Shown: positions 1 through 5,009 of the stretch, in pieces
Position numbering within the stretch: position 1 is the first letter of the stretch
Layout: each line of letters opens with the position of its first letter
Source: Rhodoferax sp.
GTDB taxonomy: Bacteria; Pseudomonadota; Gammaproteobacteria; Burkholderiales; Burkholderiaceae_C
DNA length: 5,009 bases
Direction of reading: 5' to 3'
NCBI GenBank assembly: GCA_018882485.1
Contig: VERU01000229.1
Span: forward strand, 1-5,009
Notes under the pieces: model-generated
Database searches by the model: none
Told to the model about the DNA's origin: nothing
What the model saw: only the letters and a program-made list of their open reading frames with translations
Translations under genes and position numbers: made by a program

Positions 1-1
1 T

Positions 2-157
2 CTGGGGGAACATCGGGATGCGGTCATGAAAGACATTCTGAGCCTAACCGATGGCGAGATTGATCGCCTCGCGAAGGCAGGCGCCTTCGGTGTGCCAAAG
101 CCCCCCGCACACAGGCCGACAAAGCACGAAAGCGACGTGCGAACCGTGATCGATTGA
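2..157 (+). CDS. CaiB/BaiF (family III) CoA-transferase, C-terminal fragment
   Basis: Only the last 51 codons are in the window; the 5' part lies off the left edge. The visible peptide begins LGEHRDAVMKDILSLTDGEI and continues DRLAKAGAF. This matches the very conserved C-terminal signature of family III CoA-transferases (LGEHT-x-EVL...LGL-x-x-x-EI-x-x-L-x-x-x-GA). These cytosolic enzymes move CoA between an acyl-CoA donor and an organic acid. The catalytic Asp is far upstream and cannot be checked. After the signature the protein has a charged, non-conserved tail of about 20 residues that ends VRTVID and TGA (155-157). The next gene starts 16 nt later on the same strand, so the two are probably co-transcribed. 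The family call is strong for such a short piece, but the substrate is unknown. Confidence 0.8.
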   Translation: MGEHRDAVMKDILSLTDGEIDRLAKAGAFGVPKPPAHRPTKHESDVRTVID

Positions 158-163
158 GCAGTT

Positions 164-168
164 GGAAG
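164..168 (+). promoter_or_regulatory. Ribosome binding site (GGAAG) that sets the start of the TIM-barrel gene
   Basis: GGAAG lies 5 nt upstream of the ATG at 174. An in-frame TTG at 162 would give a protein four residues longer, but it overlaps this purine run and has no Shine-Dalgarno of its own at a useful distance. The ATG at 174 is therefore preferred. Confidence 0.55.
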
Positions 169-173
169 CCCGC

Positions 174-1007
174 ATGCCTGATATCCGGAACCACTCGCTG
201 TACGCCGTCAACACCTACTCGTACACGCTTCGCGAAACGGCACCTGACTGCGTCCGCAAGCTGGCTGCACAGGGTTTCCGCGAGTTCGAGTTGATGATGT
301 ATCCAGGGCACTTGTGGCCTCAGCACATGGATGGTGCAGCGAGGGCTTCGTTCCGGGACTATCTGCGCGGGGAAGGTCTGTCTATCCGGACGATCAATAT
401 GCCCAACGTGGATCTCAACATCGCTGCGGCGACCGTCGAGATGCGTGAGATGACACTGGGACAGCTTCGCCGGTTCATCGCCCTGGCAGGCGATCTGGGG
501 GCAGGGGGCATTGTGCTCGGGCCTGGCAAGGCGAATCCCTTGCTGCCGATGGCAACGTCAGCAATGACGGACTACTTCCATGCCGCCCTGCGCGAACTTG
601 TGCCGCTTGCACAGCAGTGTGGCACCTCAGTCCTGATCGAGAACATGCCTTTCGCATTCCTTCCGCGCATTGAGGAACTGCTGGCCGCAATGGACCAGTT
701 CGGAGACCAGGGCATCGGCGTGGTGTACGACCTCGCAAATGGCCACTTCATCCGGGAAGACATCGCCATGGCCATCCGACGAATCGGGTCGCGCTTGAAG
801 GTGCTGCACGTTTCGGACACTTCGCACGCGGTCTATCGCCATGACGCCGTCGGACTCGGTACGGTCGACTTTTCCGTGGTGCCGGCCGCCCTGCGCGAGA
901 TCGGTTTCAGTGGCCGTCCGGTGCTGGAGATCATCGACCTGGACCCGGATGTCAGCATTCCGCGCAGCGTGCAGTCTCTCTGCGCGATGGGTTGGGGTGC
1001 TGCCTGA
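174..1007 (+). CDS. Sugar phosphate isomerase/epimerase family protein (xylose-isomerase-like TIM barrel)
   Basis: A 277-residue protein with the length and pattern of the AP-endonuclease-2/xylose-isomerase-like TIM-barrel family (Pfam AP_endonuc_2). This family includes hydroxypyruvate isomerases, ketose epimerases and inosose dehydratases. Visible strand-end motifs with likely metal ligands, numbered from the ATG, are E156 in LIENMPF, D186 and H190 in VYDLANGHF, H212 in LHVSDTSH, H223 and D232 in RHDAVGLGTVDF, and E252 in LEIIDLD. The Glu-Asp/His-His-Glu order is as expected for a divalent-metal site, so the enzyme looks intact. There is no signal peptide, so it should be cytosolic. It sits 16 nt after a CoA-transferase gene and 13 nt before a permease gene, which suggests a small catabolic operon. 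The exact reaction cannot be assigned, because this fold covers many substrates. Confidence 0.85.
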   Translation: MPDIRNHSLYAVNTYSYTLRETAPDCVRKLAAQGFREFELMMYPGHLWPQHMDGAARASFRDYLRGEGLSIRTINMPNVDLNIAAATVEMREMTLGQLRRFIALAGDLGAGGIVLGPGKANPLLPMATSAMTDYFHAALRELVPLAQQCGTSVLIENMPFAFLPRIEELLAAMDQFGDQGIGVVYDLANGHFIREDIAMAIRRIGSRLKVLHVSDTSHAVYRHDAVGLGTVDFSVVPAALREIGFSGRPVLEIIDLDPDVSIPRSVQSLCAMGWGAA

Positions 1008-1020
1008 ACGGCCCGCACTG

Positions 1021-1923
1021 ATGCACTCTGCAGCCGCGAGCACTCGGGGCATTCGCTGGATGACCCTGGCGATGAGCGTGTTCATGGTCAACGATGCGAT
1101 CGTGAAGACACTCAGTGTGTCGCTGCCCGTCGGCCAACTCGTGCTCGTCCGCGGCCTCTTCGCGGTTGCGTTCGTCGCGCTGGTCAGCCGCGGCGCGATG
1201 CTTCGGGCCGCCGCCGGAGCACCCGGTCCGATCTGGACAAGGCGCACCATCGGACTGGTGATTCTGCGAGGTGTGCTCGAAGGCATTGCCACCCTGGCGT
1301 ACATTGTTTCGTTGTTTCACCTGCCGTTGCCCAGCGCAGCTTCGATCAACATGGCCGCCCCGCTGTTCCTGACCGTGATCGCCGCGACTTGGCTCAAAAC
1401 CCCGGTAAACCCCATGGGCTGGTTGGCCACGATGACGGGATTTGCGGGTGTACTCCTGATCATTCAGCCCAGTGCCGACAGCTTCAACGCATGGGGTTGG
1501 TTGTGCCTGACCAGTACCGTAGTGCAAGCCGTCAGGGATCTCATGACGCAGCGTATCCCGCCCGATGTTCCGTCTCAGGCAATCACGCTTGTGGTTGCCA
1601 TGTCCGTGACCGCTGGCGGGGCATTCATCGGTATGTGGCAGGATTTTCAACCCTTGACCATCCAGGCCGTAGCCTTGATGGCGGGAGCCGGCTTGTGCAT
1701 TGCCATAGGCTACTACTGCCTGGTGATGGCCACCCGGGTGGGCGACCCCACTGTGGTTGCGCCGTTTCGATACAGCGGTCTGCTTCTTGCGCTGGTACTG
1801 GGGTGGCTGATGTGGGACGACGTGCCCAACACGATGGCGTGGCTCGGCATCGCACTGCTTCTTTCAGCGGGCGCCTACTTGCTGAGGACGGTTCGGCCTC
1901 AGGCTGGCACATCCGTGCGTTAA
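1021..1923 (+). CDS. EamA/DMT-superfamily permease (ten-helix drug/metabolite transporter)
   Basis: A 300-residue, strongly hydrophobic protein with two EamA-type halves. Approximate membrane segments are 12-30, 38-56, 77-97, 105-124, 132-149, 157-173, 184-205, 213-234, 244-262 and 270-288. Family-like features are the N-terminal NDAIVK, the positively placed VLVRG at the start of helix 2, and VAPFRYSGLLLALVLGWLMWDD followed by a last helix and a basic tail. These inner-membrane carriers move amino acids, nucleotides or other small metabolites; direction and substrate are unknown. The ATG at 1021 comes 13 nt after the previous stop, but its Shine-Dalgarno is poor. A GTG at 997, overlapping the upstream gene and following a G-rich run, would add eight residues and is a real alternative. 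The gene is probably translated from the same mRNA as the TIM-barrel protein and may carry the pathway substrate or product. Confidence 0.87.
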   Translation: MHSAAASTRGIRWMTLAMSVFMVNDAIVKTLSVSLPVGQLVLVRGLFAVAFVALVSRGAMLRAAAGAPGPIWTRRTIGLVILRGVLEGIATLAYIVSLFHLPLPSAASINMAAPLFLTVIAATWLKTPVNPMGWLATMTGFAGVLLIIQPSADSFNAWGWLCLTSTVVQAVRDLMTQRIPPDVPSQAITLVVAMSVTAGGAFIGMWQDFQPLTIQAVALMAGAGLCIAIGYYCLVMATRVGDPTVVAPFRYSGLLLALVLGWLMWDDVPNTMAWLGIALLLSAGAYLLRTVRPQAGTSVR

Positions 1924-1926
1924 CCA

Positions 1927-1940
1927 CCTGCTCCGGCAGG
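1927..1940. terminator. Short GC hairpin between the convergent DMT and MFS genes (weak terminator candidate)
   Basis: Three bases after the DMT stop, CCTGC and GCAGG pair around a TCCG tetraloop. The stem has only 5 bp and no T-run follows on either strand, so it is not a canonical intrinsic terminator. Its place in a 60-bp gap between converging genes is the main argument for a role in transcript ending. Confidence 0.25.
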
Positions 1941-1983
1941 ACCACCAGTTCACTCAAGGCGCTCGCCGTTCTGAACTCCGGCG

Positions 1984-3180
1984 TCACCGGTCCAATGGAG
2001 CGCTCAGACGGCGCTGCAGCAAGAGGGTGATGGCCGCGCCCAGTGCCAGGAAACCCACCGCTGCTGCGGCGAACACCCAACCTGGCCCCAAGTTCGCGAC
2101 GCCGAACGCGGCCAGGGACACCCCGGCACTTTGACCCACAAAGATGGCCGCCGTGAAGATGCTGACGGCGGACCCGCTCGAGCCCGGCGCCAGTTGTGTG
2201 GCCTCCACCTGCAGCGTGTTGTGCAATGTGTAGAAGCCGAATCCCATGACGCAGCAAGCAACAAAGGCCCACTGCCATTGCGGCATGACCGCCAGCATTG
2301 CAAACGACGTGGTGACGATGGTCCCGCCAATGGCAGGCAACTGCGTGCGCGGGACCTTGCGCAAAAGGAGACCGGCGCAACGACTGAACAGGAATCCACC
2401 TGCGCCAAAAGCCCCCGCACACGTACTGGCCAACCCCAGTGACAGGCCGAAACGCTGATGCAATACAGTGGGAACAACCGCAAGGCACCCGATGCCCATC
2501 GCCGCTTCCACGCAGGCTGCACCGAGGATCGTCCACGACCAAGGGCGTACCAGCATCCGATGAATGCCGCCTGGGGCCCGGACAGTGGTTGTTCCGTGAG
2601 AATGCATTCGTCTGCCAACGAGGCAGGCAATGGTTCCCAACAAGACTGCGACCATCACGAAAGGCACGCGCCAGTTCGACCACTGTGTGACCCACCCGCC
2701 GACCATCGGTCCGAGTGCCAAGCCCATCACGGTGACGCCCGCAACCCTGGCCAGCATTTGCTGTCGCTGTTCGGGAGGCGCCATATCGGAGACTGCTGCC
2801 ACGGCCAACGGAAGTATGGCGGCAGCCGTGGCCCCCATTGCCGCTCGCGCCAGCACAAGCCCGCCAAAACTGGAGGCGGCTGCTGCAGCAATTGCCGCAC
2901 AAGTGCACATTGCGCAGGCGATCGTGATGATGCGCAGCTTTCCAAACCGGTCACCCAACGGGCCATAGACAAGTTGCATCACGCCGTAGGCAATGGCGTA
3001 AGACGAGACTACTGCGGCGGCATCCAACGTGTTGATTCCGAAACTGAGCGCCAGTGCCGGGAGCATCGCGTCGCAGATTCGGGTAGAGATCAAACTGACC
3101 AGGCCTGCGACAGCGAGCAGAGGCACGAGCGCCTTGGTCCCAGGAAACTGGTGGTGCGTGGTAGGTTCTGGGTGGTGCAT
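1984..3180 (-). CDS. MFS transporter, DHA1-like drug/metabolite efflux permease
   Basis: From the ATG at 3180 this is a 398-residue protein, the usual size for a 12-helix major facilitator. Motif A is clear after helix 2 (GPLGDRFGKLRI, residues 73-84). Helix 5 carries an antiporter-type motif C, GLALGPMVGG (153-162), typical of proton-coupled efflux carriers of the DHA1 group. A basic, low-hydrophobicity loop at about 190-212 separates the two six-helix halves. The C-terminal half is also intact, ending in helix 12 (about 368-388) and QRRLSAPLDR. It should sit in the inner membrane and export small molecules by H+ exchange; the substrate is not readable. The start is uncertain: an in-frame ATG at 3219 and a TTG at 3261 give longer N-termini. 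None has a well-spaced Shine-Dalgarno, but a GGGAGG lies 17 nt before the 3180 ATG. The gene converges on the DMT permease and is transcribed separately from that operon. Confidence 0.85.
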   Translation of the reverse strand: MHHPEPTTHHQFPGTKALVPLLAVAGLVSLISTRICDAMLPALALSFGINTLDAAAVVSSYAIAYGVMQLVYGPLGDRFGKLRIITIACAMCTCAAIAAAAASSFGGLVLARAAMGATAAAILPLAVAAVSDMAPPEQRQQMLARVAGVTVMGLALGPMVGGWVTQWSNWRVPFVMVAVLLGTIACLVGRRMHSHGTTTVRAPGGIHRMLVRPWSWTILGAACVEAAMGIGCLAVVPTVLHQRFGLSLGLASTCAGAFGAGGFLFSRCAGLLLRKVPRTQLPAIGGTIVTTSFAMLAVMPQWQWAFVACCVMGFGFYTLHNTLQVEATQLAPGSSGSAVSIFTAAIFVGQSAGVSLAAFGVANLGPGWVFAAAAVGFLALGAAITLLLQRRLSAPLDR

Positions 3181-3244
3181 CGTACTGGCGCCGTCCGCCT
3201 CCCAGGGCCTGACAATCATCGTCGACGAAGGGGGTGCCGGGACG

Positions 3245-3310
3245 TCGCAATTGGTAGCCAAACCGACGGGTCAGTTTCGCGCCATTCGCTGCCCGCATTA
3301 TCGCAATTGG
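3245..3310. repeat. Pair of 10-bp direct repeats TCGCAATTGG upstream of the MFS gene
   Basis: TCGCAATTGG occurs at 3245-3254 and exactly again at 3301-3310, 56 bp apart start to start. Each copy contains the palindromic core CAATTG. The right copy overlaps the candidate -10 element of the MFS gene. Two identical copies around a promoter fit an operator pair for a regulator, but chance is not excluded for a 10-mer. Confidence 0.35.
3297..3305 (-). promoter_or_regulatory. Possible extended -10 promoter for the MFS gene
   Basis: On the minus strand, bases 3305 to 3297 read TGCGATAAT, a match to the extended -10 pattern (TGn followed by GATAAT, one change from TATAAT). No good -35 box lies 16-18 bp upstream, which is tolerated in extended -10 promoters. 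Transcription would begin near 3290, leaving a leader of about 110 nt before the ATG at 3180, or about 70 nt before the ATG at 3219. Confidence 0.35.
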
Positions 3311-3474
3311 AGTGCCGCGCCGTTACCTTGTTGTAGGTGGATCACCGGCTTCTCGCTTCGTGCCCGTTGTGGGCTGCGCTGCCTGGCGGCAACGGAGAGA
3401 AGACTTCAGGCATTTGGCGACTGTTTGAACACTCGGCTCTCGTGAGGCGCGCCACGGATCGACACCACCCGCTT

Positions 3475-3491
3475 TGTCAGCAATGCTGACA
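3475..3491. repeat. Perfect 17-bp palindrome (8-bp arms, 1-bp centre)
   Basis: TGTCAGCA, one A, then TGCTGACA: perfect dyad symmetry with a one-base centre, the usual geometry of a dimeric helix-turn-helix operator. On the plus strand it could also fold as a 7-bp hairpin with an AAT loop and is followed by GTTTT, so a weak rho-independent terminator is a second reading. It lies about 295 bp upstream of the MFS start and has no obvious adjacent gene. Confidence 0.5.
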
Positions 3492-3770
3492 GTTTTGCGA
3501 TCGTCACCCTTCACGACGCCATCGGAACACCTGCAAGTGCGGTATTGACGTTGCGCTCCGCCACAAACCGGCGCAGCATTCGTACCTTCAGGTTCCCACT
3601 GGCTGAGTCAGCCCGGTCGATGCCCGTTACCGCATCGCCCCCGCCCGTCCATCGGGCACCCACACCGGCAAGATCTCCTGCAAGCCGGTGGCCGCAAGGC
3701 CTGGAGATATCGATGGTTCCCCTGCGGCAACCTTTCCCGCACTCTCCTACGACGATGGCTCTGCGCCAAC

Positions 3771-3811
3771 CGCGTCGTCACTACCCGGCGCCAGCCAGTA
3801 GTGACGACGCG
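3771..3811. repeat. Perfect 14-bp inverted repeat with a 13-nt loop
   Basis: Arms 3771-3784 (CGCGTCGTCACTAC) and 3798-3811 (GTAGTGACGACGCG) are exactly complementary. They enclose the 13-nt loop 3785-3797, which includes the palindromic GGCGCC. A 14-bp perfect stem is unlikely by chance at this spacing. No T-run follows on either side, so it is not a standard terminator. Possible roles are a recombinase or replication-protein site, a structured RNA, or a remnant of a small hairpin repeat. Confidence 0.65.
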
Positions 3812-4348
3812 CAAATTGCCAGCAGCGCCAACGACTTACGTCGGCTTTTGCCCATGGCGAACCCACGTGACGGGCTCCCCGCGCGTCAAAACCGCAGACC
3901 GTGCAATGCGATCTGCAGCCGCTTCCGACCTGCCCATGGCAGGCCGCGTCAACCCCGTGCCATCTCGGCACACCAGCGAGCCCTGGACAACAAGAGCTCA
4001 ACCCGATGCACACGCTTCCAGCAGGAAGCGCCATCGGCGCCAAGACGGGTGCAGCCGTGGCAACCACCCATGGTGGACTCACTGCACAAATCGGGCGTGG
4101 TGTCCCGAGTCCCTTGCAGTTCCTTGGACGCCCAGGCGTTCGGGACGGACAGAAACACTTACCGGACATGACTACACCAGCGACAGCAAACGGATACCCC
4201 TGCGCAACGGACCAATGAAAGGAGGGACGACGAAGGACCCGAACAGACAGACCATGATGCCGCAGCAGTTGGATGCGGCCCTGCCGTTGCTGACGGTCTC
4301 GCCATGGCGCGTGATGGTGTGGCCGTTCGAATTGCCGCTTTGGCACCC

Positions 4349-4442
4349 CTGCTATTGTTGCTATTCCTGCTATTCCTGCCGCTGTTGGGACTCGTTTCCG
4401 TCTTCTTGGGCCGCTGAATAGCAGGAATAGCAGCAATAGCAG
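4349..4442. repeat. Large inverted repeat (27-bp arms) made of 9-bp tandem units, next to the DUF3987 gene
   Basis: Arms 4349-4375 and 4416-4442 are reverse complements over 27 bp with a single difference (T4358 opposite G4433), around a 40-nt spacer. Each arm is itself a tandem array with a 9-bp period. The left arm reads GCTATTGTT, GCTATTCCT, GCTATTCCT and a degenerate GCCGCTGTT (4351-4386). The right arm, read on the minus strand, gives GCTATTGCT, GCTATTCCT and GCTATTCAG (4440 down to 4414). The odd pair would be a U-G wobble in a plus-strand RNA but an A-C mismatch in a minus-strand RNA. The right arm begins 20 nt after the DUF3987 stop. No T-run follows on the minus strand, so a simple terminator role is not supported. 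Iteron-like or recombination-site roles are possible. Confidence 0.8.
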
Positions 4443-4462
4443 CCCCCACAAAGCCGTGAAAC

Positions 4463-5009
4463 TCAACGTCGGTCTGGCGAGGGCGGCCCCGCCAACAACG
4501 CCGGATTGACCAGGACATACCGCCGCCGCCCCTGCGTCTCCACGCGCGCCCTTCCCCGCTCCGCCAGAGTCGCCAGAGCGGACTTCAACTGCCGGCTGTC
4601 GCGAACGCACGCCGGCCCGAACTGGTAGACCCGCGTGGTCGCGATGCGTGAATCGCCCGTCGCGCGCGCCTCCTGCACCAGCCAGGCGTCCAGCCGGATC
4701 GCGGCGGCCTGGCTCGGCGAGTGGTCCAGGTCAGCCAGCAGCCTGCGCGCCTCGTGCAGATGCCAGCAGACAATTTGCTCCGCGCCCAGCACATGCGCGA
4801 TGTCGATCATGCCGACTGGTCCATGCTCCAGCGAATGGAACAGTCCGGCCATGCGGGCCACGTTCTCCGCGGCCTTCGCCGCCACATCGCGTACGTCGTG
4901 GTATCTGCCGCCTGGCCCAAGCTCCGCCTCGATGCGGTCGTGTATCCGCACCCAGGCCGCATGGGCTACGGGTGCGAAGTCCAGTAACGCTGGCGCCAGA
5001 CCTCCCAGC
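4463..5009 (-). CDS. DUF3987 (YfjI-type) domain protein, C-terminal fragment
   Basis: The reading frame is open from the right edge to TGA at 4465-4463, giving 181 visible codons; the N-terminal part is outside the window. Several visible features match the C-terminal part of DUF3987 proteins. These are the acidic helix IEAELGPGG (about 26-34), the conserved block DVAAKAAENVARMAGLFH (41-58, with K45, E48, N49, R52 and H58), a second helical part with HEARRLLADL and LDAWLVQE, and a tail (about 128-168) of FGP-x-x-x-R-x-x-x-x-L-x-x-x-L-x-x-L-x-x-x-GR type that looks like a small winged helix. The family includes E. coli YfjI from the CP4-57 prophage. It is usually encoded in prophages and integrative elements, where it is thought to be a P-loop NTPase linked to replication. 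That ATPase core would be upstream of what is seen. The GTG at 4951 is internal, not the start. No gene follows it in the same direction for over 1.2 kb. Confidence 0.82.
   Translation of the reverse strand, partial: LGGLAPALLDFAPVAHAAWVRIHDRIEAELGPGGRYHDVRDVAAKAAENVARMAGLFHSLEHGPVGMIDIAHVLGAEQIVCWHLHEARRLLADLDHSPSQAAAIRLDAWLVQEARATGDSRIATTRVYQFGPACVRDSRQLKSALATLAERGRARVETQGRRRYVLVNPALLAGPPSPDRR

Larger units (their letters stand above)
3181..4348. other. Long stretch without a supportable gene, rich in symmetric sequences
   Basis: Several frames on both strands stay open here, as expected in GC-rich DNA, but none reads like a protein. The plus-strand frames are rich in Arg, Pro, Ser and Thr, and the minus-strand frames are rich in Cys, Trp and Gly. 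None shows a domain, a good ribosome site or the strong third-position GC bias of the flanking genes. The left end holds the control region of the MFS gene. Beyond that I see a 17-bp palindrome (3475-3491), a 7-bp inverted repeat CACCGGC/GCCGGTG (3663-3669 and 3684-3690), a 14-bp inverted repeat (3771-3811) and a 10-bp palindrome CGCCATGGCG (4300-4309). An AAGGAGGG-type purine run at about 4219-4226 has no start codon at the right distance. No tRNA, rRNA or insertion sequence was recognised. The stretch could be an element boundary, decayed sequence or a structured RNA. Confidence 0.5.

Noticed and set aside
1625..2908. Long minus-strand frame of 427 codons overlapping the MFS gene
   Set aside because: A shadow of the MFS gene in another frame: no membrane segments or motifs, whereas the true frame shows clear MFS motif A and twelve helices.
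3321..3345. Resemblance to the 3' end of 16S rRNA (GTAGGTGGATCACC)
   Set aside because: Only about ten bases match, no anti-Shine-Dalgarno CCTCC follows, and no rRNA helix sequence is present around it.
3323..3514. Minus-strand GTG frame of 63 codons containing the 17-bp palindrome
   Set aside because: Arg/Thr-rich, no domain, no clear ribosome site, and it ends next to the proposed MFS promoter. A homology search could revive it.
3545..4171. Plus-strand 208-codon frame
   Set aside because: Rich in Arg, Pro and Ser with no domain, as expected for a chance open frame in GC-rich DNA; it crosses the 14-bp inverted repeat.
4006..4218. Plus-strand 70-codon frame from the ATG at 4006
   Set aside because: Its composition is fairly protein-like and there is a weak AAGAG upstream, but there is no known motif, no codon bias and no partner gene. 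Kept as unproven.
4349..4442. CRISPR or standard intrinsic terminator reading of the repeat
   Set aside because: Units are only 9 bp with no unique spacers, so it is not CRISPR; no T-run follows on the DUF3987 strand, so it is not a standard terminator.
4159..4518. Minus-strand 119-codon frame starting with ATG and overlapping the DUF3987 3' end
   Set aside because: Most of it is translated 9-bp repeat or low-complexity Ser/Arg/Cys sequence. The start overlap is suggestive, but there is no domain and no clear ribosome site.
3747..4610. Minus-strand open frame of 287 codons across the gene-free stretch
   Set aside because: It starts inside the DUF3987 gene in another frame, has a Cys/Trp/Gly-rich composition with no recognisable domain, runs through the 27-bp inverted repeat, and lacks strong third-position GC bias.

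Overview
The window is GC-rich. Its four recognisable chromosomal-type genes code for a CoA-transferase, a sugar-isomerase-like enzyme and two small-molecule transporters. They look like the accessory metabolic gene sets common in Burkholderiales and other Beta/Gammaproteobacteria. That taxonomic guess rests on composition and gene style only; no rRNA or marker gene is present.

Layout. (1) Bases 2-1923, plus strand, hold a tight operon: the last ~51 codons of a CaiB/BaiF (family III) CoA-transferase, a xylose-isomerase-like TIM-barrel protein (174-1007) and an EamA/DMT-type ten-helix permease (1021-1923). The gaps are 16 and 13 nt. (2) Bases 1984-3180, minus strand, hold a 12-helix MFS (DHA1-like) permease that converges on the DMT gene with a 60-bp gap. 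Possible control sequences lie upstream of it: an extended -10 match near 3300 and a repeated 10-mer. (3) Bases ~3181-4462 contain no gene I can support, but they hold three clear symmetric elements: a 17-bp palindrome (3475-3491), a perfect 14-bp inverted repeat (3771-3811), and a long inverted repeat with 27-bp arms built of 9-bp units (4349-4442). (4) Bases 4463-5009, minus strand, hold the C-terminal 181 codons of a DUF3987 (YfjI-type) protein, a family often found in prophages and integrative elements. It runs off the right edge.

How it fits together. The left operon plausibly imports or exports a small organic compound and processes it through a CoA-activated step and an isomerisation or epimerisation. 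The substrate cannot be read from the sequence. The DUF3987 gene and the symmetric repeats beside it suggest that the right third of the window is the edge of a mobile or accessory element. The gene-free stretch 3181-4462 would then contain the boundary. This is inference; no integrase, att duplication or tRNA is visible here.
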